Positions 17,922 through 27,654 are shown, counted from the first letter of the stretch. The stretch: 50,735 bases of DNA from Limosilactobacillus viscerum (GCF_947387525.1 NZ_CANDNW010000009.1:1-50735); one strand, 5' to 3'. Notes: a model not told the origin generated them from the sequence alone. Numbers and translations are program-made.

Positions 17922-18839
17922 TTAAATCTTTATTCGGCGCCGTCCGTCTTGCAGGAGGTAGATGGCTAGCAGCACAAGGATAATCCCCGTGATTTCCACC
18001 CAGTTCATGAAGAGGTGGAAGAAGATCACACTGAGGATCGACGTCACAATTGGCTGCAAGGCATCCATGATGCTGACCACATCTGAGGGTGCAAAGTTCG
18101 ATGCATGCAGCAGCAAGCCAAACGGTAAAATCGTCCCAAAGAGGATGACCGTACCAACAGACAGCACAAGTGTTGTTGAGATATGCGGCGGGTTAACCCA
18201 CATGGGCCGGTAGAGGTTGAAGAGGACCCCAGCAATCATGGTCCCCCATCCCAGGACAACTAGTGGCGGGTTCTTTGCCGCTGCCCGCCGTGGCAAGACA
18301 ATGTAGAAAGCGGCGGTAATCCCAGAGCCCAGGCCCCACAAGAGTGAAGTTACCGGCAAGGCTAGTGAGTGAAGGTCCCCACGGGTAATACAGAGGACCA
18401 CCCCAACCAGTGCCAGGACAAAGGCAATGATATCAGAACGCAATGGCCGTTGCCGAAGGAAGATGACGTTTCCCATCACGATAAATAGTGGGGACAAATA
18501 CTGGAGAATCGTTGCTGCAGAAGCATTCCCCGTTTGAACCGCGTAGTAGAAAGTTAATAAGTTCAGCATCAAACCAAAGATGGCATAGGTAACTACCGAA
18601 ATCGCGGTGTCCTTACTCTTGAAAACATCAAAGGTGCGGCGTCCATACAAGATAAAGCTGATTACCAGCAAGATTACCCCCGTGATCAGTGTCCGGGTTG
18701 ATAACATCCAGGTTGCCGGGATAGCAAGGTTCTGCGAGATCAGCTGGAGGGTTGTCCCGGAGATCCCCCACATTACTGAGGCCAGGGCCGCCCAACCAAT
18801 TCCCTTTAGTACACGGCGGGATACATTCCCATTATCCAT
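17922..18839 (-). CDS. EamA/DMT-superfamily transporter
   Basis: 305 residues with about ten hydrophobic helices in two EamA repeats. The first begins GIGWAALASVMWGISGTTLQL and the second near LALPVTSLLWGLGSGITAAFYIV. Such proteins export or import metabolites such as amino acids or nucleosides; nothing in the sequence identifies the cargo. It lies downstream of dnaD on the same strand (26-base gap), where B. subtilis instead has nth and ypoC. Confidence 0.85.
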   Translation of the reverse strand: MDNGNVSRRVLKGIGWAALASVMWGISGTTLQLISQNLAIPATWMLSTRTLITGVILLVISFILYGRRTFDVFKSKDTAISVVTYAIFGLMLNLLTFYYAVQTGNASAATILQYLSPLFIVMGNVIFLRQRPLRSDIIAFVLALVGVVLCITRGDLHSLALPVTSLLWGLGSGITAAFYIVLPRRAAAKNPPLVVLGWGTMIAGVLFNLYRPMWVNPPHISTTLVLSVGTVILFGTILPFGLLLHASNFAPSDVVSIMDALQPIVTSILSVIFFHLFMNWVEITGIILVLLAIYLLQDGRRRIKI

Positions 18840-18865
18840 TCTTAATCATTCCTTTCTCTTCACTC

Positions 18866-19576
18866 TCATTCCCCAAGCTTATAAATCGGGATCTTGGGTC
18901 CACGTAGCTTTTTCGAGCCAGGCTGCGAGTTAGCCTGGTTGCTACTCCGTCTTTCTTCAAATTGACGTTCGTGCTCCTCAATATCGTGCTTTGACCGCAA
19001 TCCCTGGTGGTCCCAGCTCTGGAGAATCCGTTCCATGTAATTGAGGTTTAGCGCACTATTCAGTACCGCCTGGCGAAGTGCTAGCTTAATCATTTCCGCA
19101 CTATAGTTATCCTTGTCCAGCCAGTCATTGACGATCTGCATTTCCATCGACGATAGCGGCCGCCCAAACTCGGCCTCCAGCTGGTTAAAGGTCTGCATCC
19201 GCTCATTAGCAGCGGTGCTTGCCGTTGCCGCCGTTGCCTGCTGCTCACCATAGAGTGCGATCCGGTTGACCAGCGGGCTGAAGTCATAAAATGCGTCTTC
19301 CTTGCCGTCAGCCTGCCGTTTCATTTTTTGCTCCACCAGACCGTTGGTAATCATCTGGTGGAGCTGGTCAAACACCTGAACTTCCGATGTCCCCAGGTTT
19401 TTAGCTACCTGGCGAATATCCGGATTAGCAACGCCCCGGTCTTGGTAAGACTTGAACTCCAAGTACATCACTAGCTGAGAAGTCGTTAAACCCACCTCTT
19501 TATAGTGGTGCAGCAAGATGTTGCTAACCAGGGTTTCGCCAGCTGCTAAGTAACGTTGCAAAGCGTTATCAGCCAT
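18866..19576 (-). CDS. dnaD: DnaD-domain replication initiation protein
   Basis: 236 residues. An N-terminal winged-helix oligomerisation domain (TLVSNILLHHYKEVGLTTSQLVMYLEF, then DIRQVAKNLGTSEVQVFDQLHQMI) is followed by the DnaD C-terminal DNA-binding domain (FGRPLSSMEMQIVNDWL, then ALRQAVLNSALNLNYMERIL). The tail is basic. DnaD remodels DNA and helps load the replicative helicase. It lies downstream of dinG and the tseB-like gene in the conserved Firmicute order. Confidence 0.92.
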   Translation of the reverse strand: MADNALQRYLAAGETLVSNILLHHYKEVGLTTSQLVMYLEFKSYQDRGVANPDIRQVAKNLGTSEVQVFDQLHQMITNGLVEQKMKRQADGKEDAFYDFSPLVNRIALYGEQQATAATASTAANERMQTFNQLEAEFGRPLSSMEMQIVNDWLDKDNYSAEMIKLALRQAVLNSALNLNYMERILQSWDHQGLRSKHDIEEHERQFEERRSSNQANSQPGSKKLRGPKIPIYKLGE

Positions 19577-19631
19577 CTCAATCCCTCCCTTGTATAATAA
19601 AGAGACTGGAATAGTTCCAGCCCATTAAAGA

Positions 19632-20150
19632 TCACAAGTTATTAATTTCTTGAACATACTTTCCGGTCTTAAAGTTGATCAGGTCATAGCAAAGCTGTCC
19701 CTTCTTGTTGCGGTAAGTAACCTCCCACACGGTCTTATCGTTAAAGACGCCCGGTGCGACCTTCATAATCTCAGCGGGATGACGGTTTTGCTGCGTCATC
19801 TTGCGAACCTGTTGCGCGGTTAAACCGCTATTTTGCTTAACCACCCGGATATTTCCACCCTTCTGGGGAACAATTACCAGGATTGGTTGCCCTTGCTGGT
19901 TTTTACCGCTAACGGTATAGAAGGTGCTTTCCCGGTTAAAAATATAGAAGCGGTCTGGATCCTGCAGGTGCGCGTACTTTTCCGCCATTTGGGTTGCCTG
20001 ACGCTTAGCAGCGTGCCGTGGTTGGTTGCTGACCGCGTAAGTAATCCAGCCGACCAGCAGGACTAGCAGAATTACCAAGAGGATGTTCCGGAGCCGTTTA
20101 ATTGCCGACCCCCGGCTTTGTGCCTGTTGAACTTCACGTCGACTTTGCAT
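19632..20150 (-). CDS. TseB/YpmB-like membrane-anchored PepSY/DUF5590 protein
   Basis: 172 residues. After a basic N-terminus there is one transmembrane helix (about 24-44, NILLVILLVLLVGWITYAVS). The extracytoplasmic part has two PepSY-like repeats (FYIFNRESTFYTVSGKNQQG and KTVWEVTYRNKKGQLCYDLINF). B. subtilis YpmB (TseB) is a cell-wall elongation factor that binds PBP2A, and it is adjacent to dinG and upstream of dnaD there as here. The identification rests on topology, length and synteny. Confidence 0.75.
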   Translation of the reverse strand: MQSRREVQQAQSRGSAIKRLRNILLVILLVLLVGWITYAVSNQPRHAAKRQATQMAEKYAHLQDPDRFYIFNRESTFYTVSGKNQQGQPILVIVPQKGGNIRVVKQNSGLTAQQVRKMTQQNRHPAEIMKVAPGVFNDKTVWEVTYRNKKGQLCYDLINFKTGKYVQEINNL

Positions 20151-20217
20151 TCTTTAATTACCTTCCTCATTCATGTCAATCTTTTAGATTATACCAAAAA
20201 AGAAGATTTCCCGTCCA

Positions 20218-23067
20218 TTAATAGCCGTTTTTTATAAAATTGTTAGCAACTTTGACCGCCTCACCTGTCGGTAGCACATCAACCGGGTAGTCCTTCTCGA
20301 GACTCTTCATCATTGTTTGCCCATAACGGCGGGAAAACAACCGGGGGTCAAGGATAACTGCAACCCCAGTGTCCTCTTCACTCCTGATTAGCCGTCCTAA
20401 CCCTTGACGGAGGCGCATCGTTGCTTTCGGCAATTCTGACTGGTAGAAGGGATTCTTCCCTTGCCGCTTCAGCAGGTTATTGTGGGCCCGGTTCATGATT
20501 TCATCCGGTGAGTCAAACGGCAAGCGGGTAACGATTAACAGCTCCAACGCGGTCTGCGGTAAGTCAACCCCCTCCCAGAAACTAGTTGCACCAAGCAGGA
20601 TTGAATTTTGCCCCGTCGAAAATTGCTTTAGGATCTTTTCACGATTTCCGGTAATCCCCTGGGCAAGAATATCCCGTTGGTCAAAGAGGTCCGTTTCGCG
20701 AAGCTGGCTATATACTTGCTCAATCATCACTAAGGAGTTAAAGAGGATCATCGTCTGGCAATCGGTCTTCTTTGTCAGCCGGTAGATGGTCTGTGCCAGG
20801 TAGTTAATGTACTCTGCGTTTCCCTTATTACCTGGCATCGGTGCATCCTTAGCAATTAATACTTTTGCATGGTGCTCGTAATCAAATGGTGAGGCAAACC
20901 GCTTCGTTAGCGTCCCCCGCCGGTCCAAGTCAAGTTGGTGGTAAAGGTACATCGACCGGGTCGACGTAAATAGGGTGGCCCCAACAAAGAGCGGCTGGGC
21001 AAAGTACGGGTAGACACTTTCCGTCAAGAAGTGGTTAGCAGAAAGCAAGCCACCGCTGAGCACGATTGAACTGTGTTCGGTTGACTGGCGGATCGTCAGC
21101 CAAAAAGCCGCTTCCTCGCCATGTTCCCGCAAGGTTTCATTAAAGGTGTTCAGCGTCTGATCCGCATCAACTAACTTCGCTAGCTGGCTCTGAAACTGGC
21201 TCATCAGGTAACGGTCACTGATCAGCCACCGTCCTGCCTGCTGGGTAAAGATGTGCTGGAGGGCGGAATAATGAAGCTGGACACTCCCGAGTGCTTGCTC
21301 CAATTCCATCATCACCGGCCCGCCAACATCCAGTAGGTCGTGGAGCTGGTCATTTTCTAGTGGCTGCTCAATCAGTTCGTTTTCAGTATTGCCGGTAACC
21401 TGGTTAACAAACTGCCGGTAAAGGGCCTGCTGAAACTGGTTAACCGCTGCTTCAACGTGCGTAAGGTCTTCACGGAGGAGCTCAACGTTATAGCCGCCAA
21501 GCGCGTGGTCATCAAACACGTTAACGAGGTTGCGGTCACTACCGTTATTAACGAGGCTGGCTAAAATATGAACAGCAGTCCGAATTTGTTGGAAATTAAA
21601 CTGGCGCCGGGATTGGCGCAGGATGCTGGCGCTTAAGTGCTGCGCCTCATCGACCACCAAGTAAGGTCGCCGCGTGCCATCCCCTAATTCATCGGCATGG
21701 GCTACCAGGTAAGAATGGTTGGTAATAACAATATCCGCCTGGTCAAGCCGCTGGTTCCGGCGAACAAGGAAGTCATCCTTATAAAATTCGCTGTCCGGGT
21801 TCAGGGTCCGCACACCACGGTGCCGAATTTCTGTAAAGTAAGGCGAACGGGTCGACGTTAGGTTCAACTCGTCAAGGTCACCGCTCGTCGTCTGGAGAAG
21901 CCAAACGAGGATCTTGGCCTTCAGTAATTGAACCAGCTTGGAGTCCTCAATAATACTAAGGGAGTGAACGAACCTCCCGAGGTCAAGGTAGTGCTGGTTG
22001 CCCTTCACCACCACACTGTTGAGGGTAAACGGCAGTACCTGGTTTAGCTGCCTAACTGCCTGGCTTGCTATTTGCTCCTGCAACAGGTTAGTTGCGGTAC
22101 TTACCACAATTTTTTTATCCGGGTGGGCCGCATAGGCTAGTGGTAGCAAGTAGCCTAAAGTTTTCCCCGACCCGGTTCCGGCTTCAACCACCATGTTCTT
22201 CGGCTCGTCATGGGTGTAGTTGTTGTAGATACTATTCATCATCTTTGACTGGACCGGACGGAAGTCTAAGTGATCACCGTAAAGCTTTAACTTGGCCCGC
22301 TTAGTGGATGGGTAGCGGACCTTTGAGCCGGTCTTTGTGACTGATAATGGCCGCAGCTTATGCAAGACTACCCCATGGCTTACGTACAGCTCTTCAATTA
22401 GCGGCAATGGGTGGTCCACCCGCCGCTTCAGCTCTTCGGCAAAAACAGCTGCCGTCTGCTGAGGCAGGTCAAGCTTCATCTGTACTAACTGGTCGAGCGT
22501 AACTGTCGGTAGCTTCTTTACCTTATTAAGGAGATCAAGAAGGAGGTGGGCAGTTGCCTCCGCGTCTGAAACTGCACTGTGCGGGTGGTCGTGTTCGATC
22601 CGCAGGCTACTGGTCAAGTCGCGGAGGCGGAAGCTCTTGGCAGTCGGCAGTAAGATCTGGCTGAGGGTTACCGTATCAATTGCCTGGATGGGTAATGGTG
22701 GATACCCGGCCCGCTCTAACTCTGAATTTAAAAACGGGAAGTCGAAGTTGACATTGTGGGCAACAAAAATGGTCCCGGTCAACAGGCTGTAGACGGTCCC
22801 CGCGACATCCTCAAAGAGGGGCGCTTTTTTTACATCCTGGTCCCGAATCCCGGTCAATTGAACCACCGACCGCGGAATTCGTTCACGCGGGTTTACCTTA
22901 GTTTCGAAATGGTTAATAATCTCACCATCCTGGACTAGCACACAGCCAATCTGGATGATCCGGTCACCATGATTAATGCTCGTCCCCGTCGTTTCAAGGT
23001 CGACGACTGAATAAATTGGGGCGGTCTTATCACGCTTATTTGACCGTTTATCTCTCTTTTTATTCAA
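20218..23067 (-). CDS. dinG: DinG-family helicase with N-terminal DEDDh exonuclease domain
   Basis: 949 residues, starting at a TTG after GGTGA. Residues about 18-185 form a PolC-epsilon-type exonuclease with VVDLETTGTSI (DxE), AHNVNFDFPFL and HSAVSDAEATAH. About 250-949 form an XPD/DinG-like SF2 helicase with Walker A EAGTGSGKT, a DEAQ box in YLVVDEAQHLS, and the C-terminal motifs GATSFWEGVDLP and QGLGRLIRSEED. I saw no four-cysteine iron-sulfur cluster, as is usual for Gram-positive DinG. In B. subtilis and S. aureus the exonuclease-containing DinG has nuclease activity with little or no helicase activity. Confidence 0.92.
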   Translation of the reverse strand: MNKKRDKRSNKRDKTAPIYSVVDLETTGTSINHGDRIIQIGCVLVQDGEIINHFETKVNPRERIPRSVVQLTGIRDQDVKKAPLFEDVAGTVYSLLTGTIFVAHNVNFDFPFLNSELERAGYPPLPIQAIDTVTLSQILLPTAKSFRLRDLTSSLRIEHDHPHSAVSDAEATAHLLLDLLNKVKKLPTVTLDQLVQMKLDLPQQTAAVFAEELKRRVDHPLPLIEELYVSHGVVLHKLRPLSVTKTGSKVRYPSTKRAKLKLYGDHLDFRPVQSKMMNSIYNNYTHDEPKNMVVEAGTGSGKTLGYLLPLAYAAHPDKKIVVSTATNLLQEQIASQAVRQLNQVLPFTLNSVVVKGNQHYLDLGRFVHSLSIIEDSKLVQLLKAKILVWLLQTTSGDLDELNLTSTRSPYFTEIRHRGVRTLNPDSEFYKDDFLVRRNQRLDQADIVITNHSYLVAHADELGDGTRRPYLVVDEAQHLSASILRQSRRQFNFQQIRTAVHILASLVNNGSDRNLVNVFDDHALGGYNVELLREDLTHVEAAVNQFQQALYRQFVNQVTGNTENELIEQPLENDQLHDLLDVGGPVMMELEQALGSVQLHYSALQHIFTQQAGRWLISDRYLMSQFQSQLAKLVDADQTLNTFNETLREHGEEAAFWLTIRQSTEHSSIVLSGGLLSANHFLTESVYPYFAQPLFVGATLFTSTRSMYLYHQLDLDRRGTLTKRFASPFDYEHHAKVLIAKDAPMPGNKGNAEYINYLAQTIYRLTKKTDCQTMILFNSLVMIEQVYSQLRETDLFDQRDILAQGITGNREKILKQFSTGQNSILLGATSFWEGVDLPQTALELLIVTRLPFDSPDEIMNRAHNNLLKRQGKNPFYQSELPKATMRLRQGLGRLIRSEEDTGVAVILDPRLFSRRYGQTMMKSLEKDYPVDVLPTGEAVKVANNFIKNGY

Positions 23068-23250
23068 ATTATCACCGAATTTCTCCTATATTAATCGTTA
23101 ACCATATCATACACCATTCGCCCAGCCTTGTCCGCGTTCACCTTTCCCTAAATATTTAGATTTGGTAACAAGTTAAGTACTGCCCTTTTACATTTGCTGA
23201 AAGTAAGTTATTATGAAGTTTGAAATTTTTATCTGAGAAAGTAGGTTACG

Positions 23251-24201
23251 ATGGTGAAACAACAGGGGATTGGAACGAGCCATGCAAAAATTATTTTAAT
23301 GGGGGAGCACAGTGTCGTCTATGGACAACCAGCAATCGCCCTCCCACTTCCCAACGTTAAACTAACGGTTACCATCGACCAGCAGACTGATAAGCAACAA
23401 CTGATTAACAGCCGTTACTTCAATGGTCCATTAGCTGACCTTCCGGAAAACATGCGGGGGATTCAAAAGTTAATTACAGCGTTGGTTACTAAATTTAATG
23501 GCCACGATGATGGCTGGCAGTTAACAATTGCCAGCGAATTACCGGCAGAGCGAGGAATGGGCTCCTCCGCAGCGACCGCAATTGCGATTGTCCGCGCTTT
23601 TTTTGATTACTATGAAAAAGGCCTTGACCGGGACGAATTGCTTAAGTTAGCCGATATTGAAGAAGAAGTTACCCACCGGAGCCCATCCGGCCTGGATGCG
23701 GCAACCACTTCATCTGACAAGCCACTTTACTACATTAAGGGGCAAGAAGGCCAACCGATTGAAATGAACCTATCGGCCACCATGGTGATTGCCGATACCG
23801 GGGTCAAGGGAGCAACCAAAGAGGCAATTGCTAATGTTCAGCAACTGTTAGCCGACAACCCAGCTGCCGCTAATGAGCATATCAACCACCTTGGCACACT
23901 GGTAGAGGAAACGAAGAGCTTCCTAAAGAACAACGAAGTAAATAAACTGGGGACCGCACTAAATGCTGCCCAAGTTGACTTAGCAACGTTAAACGTCAGC
24001 GATGATAGCCTGGACAAGTTGATCAAGGTCGCCAACCAGAATGGTGCTCGCGGTGCCAAGCTGACTGGTGGTGGCCGTGGTGGTTGCATGTTTGCGATTA
24101 TGCAGACGGCACTGGGTGCCCGCCGCTTAGCTAGCGTACTGAAGGAAAATGGCGCTAAGCAGACCTGGATTCAACCACTAGATGCACAGGGGGCAATTTA
24201 A
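23251..24201 (+). CDS. mvk: Mevalonate kinase
   Basis: 316 residues, GHMP kinase fold. Motif 1 is SHAKIILMGEHSVVYGQPAIALP, the ATP-binding motif 2 is ELPAERGMGSSAATAIAI (about residue 107), and motif 3 is KLTGGGRGGCMFAI near residue 270. It phosphorylates mevalonate, the first step of the lower mevalonate route to isopentenyl diphosphate. It is the first gene of the cluster and overlaps the decarboxylase gene by one base (TAATG). The promoter should lie in the 180-base gap it shares with divergent dinG. Confidence 0.95.
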   Translation: MVKQQGIGTSHAKIILMGEHSVVYGQPAIALPLPNVKLTVTIDQQTDKQQLINSRYFNGPLADLPENMRGIQKLITALVTKFNGHDDGWQLTIASELPAERGMGSSAATAIAIVRAFFDYYEKGLDRDELLKLADIEEEVTHRSPSGLDAATTSSDKPLYYIKGQEGQPIEMNLSATMVIADTGVKGATKEAIANVQQLLADNPAAANEHINHLGTLVEETKSFLKNNEVNKLGTALNAAQVDLATLNVSDDSLDKLIKVANQNGARGAKLTGGGRGGCMFAIMQTALGARRLASVLKENGAKQTWIQPLDAQGAI

Positions 24202-25172
24202 TGGCAACAGCAAAAGCACACACAAACATTGCGCTTGTCAAATACTGGGGTAAAAAGGACCAGGATATGATCATCCCCCAAACCGATAGTCTGTCGCTGA
24301 CACTGGACGAATTTTACACGACAACGAAGGTTACCTTTGATGACCAGCTGTCTTCAGACCAGGTCTCGATTAACAGCAACTTGCTCGGTGATCAGGCTAG
24401 TCAAAAGGTCCGCAATTTCCTTGACCTTGTCCGGAAGATGAGTGGCACGACTGCCTTTGCGCGGGTGGAGTCACAAAACCATGTTCCAACCGCTGCGGGA
24501 TTGGCCTCATCAGCTTCAGCCTTTGCAGCATTGGCTGGTGCAGCTAGCAGGGCTGCTGGACTTAACCTAGACCGTCGTGACTTATCGCGTCTGGCCCGCC
24601 GCGGTTCTGGCTCTGCCACCCGGTCTATTTATGGTGGACTGGTCGAATGGCAACGAGGTCATGACGATGCCACTTCGTATGCTAAGCCAATTATGGAGGA
24701 AGTCGACTTTGGACTCGAAATGCTGGCAATTATGGTCGATACGACTGCTAAAAAGATTTCGAGTCGTTTTGGGATGCAGCAAAGTGTCGCTAGCTCCCCC
24801 TACTACAAGGTATGGCCAGAAATTGTTGCCCATGACATGGCAGCAATTAAAGAGGCGATCGCGGCGCGGAACATCGATGCAATCGGTGAAATTGCCGAGA
24901 CTAACGCCCTGCGGATGCACGCTTTAACGCTCTCTGCTGAACCAGGCTTCACCTACTTTGACAGTGACACGCTGAAGGCGATGCGCGCCGTTCGTGCCCT
25001 CCGTGATAATGGCATCCACTGTTACTTTACGATGGATGCCGGGCCAAACGTAAAAGTAATTTATGACCGGCAAGACCGCCAGTCAATTTTTAAGGCCCTG
25101 GCAACCGAATTTGGCGCAGACCGCTTGGTTGTGTCAAAGCCCGGACCAGGAATTAAAATTTGGAATGACTAA
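24201..25172 (+). CDS. mvaD: Diphosphomevalonate decarboxylase
   Basis: 323 residues, full length. Signatures are AHTNIALVKYWGKKD (N-terminal substrate loop), PTAAGLASSASAFAALAGA (phosphate-binding loop) and YFTMDAGPNVKVI near the C-terminus. It uses ATP to convert mevalonate diphosphate into isopentenyl diphosphate. It is coupled to the kinase before it, and its end overlaps or abuts the phosphomevalonate kinase gene. Confidence 0.95.
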   Translation: MATAKAHTNIALVKYWGKKDQDMIIPQTDSLSLTLDEFYTTTKVTFDDQLSSDQVSINSNLLGDQASQKVRNFLDLVRKMSGTTAFARVESQNHVPTAAGLASSASAFAALAGAASRAAGLNLDRRDLSRLARRGSGSATRSIYGGLVEWQRGHDDATSYAKPIMEEVDFGLEMLAIMVDTTAKKISSRFGMQQSVASSPYYKVWPEIVAHDMAAIKEAIAARNIDAIGEIAETNALRMHALTLSAEPGFTYFDSDTLKAMRAVRALRDNGIHCYFTMDAGPNVKVIYDRQDRQSIFKALATEFGADRLVVSKPGPGIKIWND

Positions 25173-25197
25173 TTTAGATGAGAAGGGAAAACAGCAA

Positions 25198-26310
25198 TTG
25201 ATTACTGAAAAAGCACCAGGAAAACTCTATATTGCAGGTGAATACGCGGTCGTTGAGAATGGCTACCCAGCAATTCTCGTTGCGCTCGACCAGTTTGTTA
25301 CCTGTTCAATTAAGGAATCAGCCCGCGAAATGGGGCAGATCTTTAGCCGCCAATATCATAATGACCAGCTCTTGTGGCGCCGGATGGGCGACCAGATGGT
25401 AGTTGACAAACGAGACAACCCATTTTCATACATTCTTTCGGCAATCCAAGTAACCGAAGAATATGCCCGGAGCTTCGAACGTGAACTGCGGATCTACGAC
25501 CTCCAAATTGACAGTCAGCTTGATAGCAAGAATGGCCGGAAGTATGGGCTTGGCTCGTCAGCTGCGGTAACGGTTGCGACAGTCAAAGCACTGTGCCGTT
25601 TTTACAACCTCCCCGTTACCAAGGATGAGATCTTTAAGCTGGCTGCCATTGCCCACTTCGAGGTCCAGGGGAATGGTTCCCTCGGCGACGTTGCAGCTTC
25701 AGTCTACGGTGGTTGGATTTCCTACCACTCCTTTGACCGGCAGTGGCTGGCCCAACAGCGGAAGTACCTTGACATTAAATCCTTAATCGACCTCCCCTGG
25801 CCAGATTTAAAGATCGAATCATTGCACGCACCGAAGAACTTAGAGCTGCTAATTGGCTGGACGGGCAAGCCTGCTTCAACCTCCCAGTTAGTTGATAAGA
25901 TTTCCCTTTTTAAGGCCCGCCGTCAAGATGAATACCACCACTTCTTGGATGAAAGCAAGGCCTGTATTCAGCGGATGGTTGATGGTTTCCACCGCCAAGA
26001 TCTGGAAAGTATTAAACGGGAGATTCGGTATAACCGTGACTTGTTAAAGCAGCTGGGGAACAATTCCGGTGTTGATATTGAAACACCGGTACTCCATAAG
26101 CTATGCCAGATTGCAGAAAAATTTGGTGGTGCTGCTAAAACATCCGGTGCTGGTGGTGGTGATTGCGGTATTGTCGCAATTGACCGAAGCGCTGACTTCA
26201 AGAGCGTTCTCAAGTCATGGACCAGCAACCACATCGAACAACTGCCACTAAACGTCCACTTCATTGCTGATGTCAAACAACGTGTTCAAGAACACCTGCC
26301 ACTTAAATAA
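25198..26310 (+). CDS. Phosphomevalonate kinase
   Basis: 370 residues if started at the TTG at 25198 (ITEKAPGKLYIAGEYAVVE), nine bases after AGAAGGGA. An alternative ATG at 25165 overlaps the mvaD stop and adds 11 residues without a better ribosome binding site. GHMP motifs are APGKLYIAGEYAVVENGYP, KYGLGSSAAVTVATVKAL and KTSGAGGGDCGIVAI. It makes mevalonate diphosphate, the substrate of the decarboxylase encoded just upstream. Confidence 0.93.
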   Translation: MITEKAPGKLYIAGEYAVVENGYPAILVALDQFVTCSIKESAREMGQIFSRQYHNDQLLWRRMGDQMVVDKRDNPFSYILSAIQVTEEYARSFERELRIYDLQIDSQLDSKNGRKYGLGSSAAVTVATVKALCRFYNLPVTKDEIFKLAAIAHFEVQGNGSLGDVAASVYGGWISYHSFDRQWLAQQRKYLDIKSLIDLPWPDLKIESLHAPKNLELLIGWTGKPASTSQLVDKISLFKARRQDEYHHFLDESKACIQRMVDGFHRQDLESIKREIRYNRDLLKQLGNNSGVDIETPVLHKLCQIAEKFGGAAKTSGAGGGDCGIVAIDRSADFKSVLKSWTSNHIEQLPLNVHFIADVKQRVQEHLPLK

Positions 26311-26384
26311 CACAACATGTGGGAAATGACGTCGGTCTTACTATATGGAACAAAACAACTGGAGACCACAGTCCGGCAAAGCTG

Positions 26385-26446
26385 AACTCTGGGCCCCTAT
26401 TTGTGCTAAGGAGCTTGCAGAGACTGTTTTTTCACTCTCTGCTCCT
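26385..26446 (+). repeat. Palindromic repeat family B, partial copy 2, with adjoining hairpin
   Basis: AACTCTGGGCCCCTATTTG at the start matches the right arm of the copy at 5091-5145, with 21 of 23 bases identical over the arm. It is followed by a hairpin in which AGGAGC pairs with GCTCCT and AGAGACTG with CACTCTCT around TTTTTT. It lies between the kinase and isomerase genes and may reduce read-through into the isomerase gene. Confidence 0.55.
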
Positions 26447-26519
26447 ACATTTATCCTCGAATATTTCGCATTAAACACGGTAAAGGGCGGTTTTAGAATG
26501 TCCCAGTTTGGAGAAAATT

Positions 26520-27560
26520 ATGGAATCACGACAAGCACACCGAAAAAATGAACACCTTTCACTGGCAACTAAGTACTACCAGCAAGCACACGCCGGTCAT
26601 CCTTTTGACCAGGTGCGGTTAATTCATACTGCACTGCCCGAAGAAGCGGTAGACGAAGTTGATATCTCAACTGAGCTTGCACCAGGGCTTAAGATCCCGG
26701 TCCCCTTCTATATTGAAGCAATGACGGGCGGCAGCAAACAAGCAATGAAGGTCAACCGCCAGCTTGCCCGACTGGCTGCTAAGTATCAGCTTCCGATGGC
26801 GAGTGGTTCGGTCAGCGTGGCGCTCAACGAGCCTGCCTGCCGCGACTCCTTCCGGGTGATTAGGGAGGAAAATCCAACTGGTATCGTGCTTGCCAACATT
26901 AGCGCTAGTGCCAGCGAAGAAGAAGCAAGAGCGGCAATTGAATTGCTTAATGCCGATGCACTGGAACTACACCTGAACGCTGCACAGGAACTGATAATGC
27001 CCGAGGGCGACCGCAGTTTCCACTGGCTCGATAACATCCAGCACCTTGTTCAAGTCCTTGATGTGCCAGTCATCGTTAAAGAAGTTGGCTTTGGAATGAA
27101 TAAAACGGATGTTTCGCGCCTTGCCAACGCTGGTGTTACTAGCATCAACGTTTCTGGTCGTGGAGGAACCAATTTCGCTATGATTGAGAACAGGCGAAAC
27201 AACCAGCAGGATTTTGCGGAAATTGCTAACTGGGGGCAGACAACCCCGGAGGCACTGCTTGAAGCACACGTGGCTAAATCTGATGCCCATATTATTGCCT
27301 CAGGCGGGATCACTTCACCGTTAGACGTGGTAAAGGCTGGTGTACTCGGAGCATCAGCGGTCGGCGTCGCTGGTTACTTCTTAAATATCCTCATCAAAGA
27401 AGGTCCTGACGCCTTAGATAAGGTGCTTGTGGACTGGTTGGGGTCAATTCCCCGGATCATCACCCTTCTTGGCGTAGAGAGCTTCTCAGGTCTTCAGTGG
27501 GCCGAATACGTTCTTAGCCCGGACCTACAGAATTACGCCAAGCAGCGGCGCTTACTATAA
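26520..27560 (+). CDS. fni: Type 2 isopentenyl-diphosphate delta-isomerase (FMN-dependent)
   Basis: 346 residues from the ATG at 26520, six bases after GGAG. Conserved segments are RKNEHLSLA near the N-terminus, FYIEAMTGGS, the HLNAAQELIMPEGDR substrate region, VIVKEVGFGMNK and the FMN-binding SGRGGTNFAMIENRR. It interconverts IPP and DMAPP. It completes the cluster but is separated from the kinase by a 209-base gap with a hairpin, so it may have its own promoter. Confidence 0.95.
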   Translation: MESRQAHRKNEHLSLATKYYQQAHAGHPFDQVRLIHTALPEEAVDEVDISTELAPGLKIPVPFYIEAMTGGSKQAMKVNRQLARLAAKYQLPMASGSVSVALNEPACRDSFRVIREENPTGIVLANISASASEEEARAAIELLNADALELHLNAAQELIMPEGDRSFHWLDNIQHLVQVLDVPVIVKEVGFGMNKTDVSRLANAGVTSINVSGRGGTNFAMIENRRNNQQDFAEIANWGQTTPEALLEAHVAKSDAHIIASGGITSPLDVVKAGVLGASAVGVAGYFLNILIKEGPDALDKVLVDWLGSIPRIITLLGVESFSGLQWAEYVLSPDLQNYAKQRRLL

Positions 27561-27594
27561 TAAAATAGTTGTAAACAAGTAGTTACTAATAACA

Positions 27595-27654
27595 TTTTAC
27601 GGACACTCTTTTTAGTACAAAGTTCTGCAGATTTCAGTGAGTGCCCCCGTAAAA
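27595..27654 (+). terminator. Possible terminator or imperfect hairpin after fni
   Basis: TTTTACGG pairs with CCGTAAAA, and CACTC pairs with GAGTG inside it, leaving a long loop of about 30 bases. It starts 35 bases after the fni stop. The T-run is absent on the plus strand, so true terminator function is uncertain. Confidence 0.35.
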
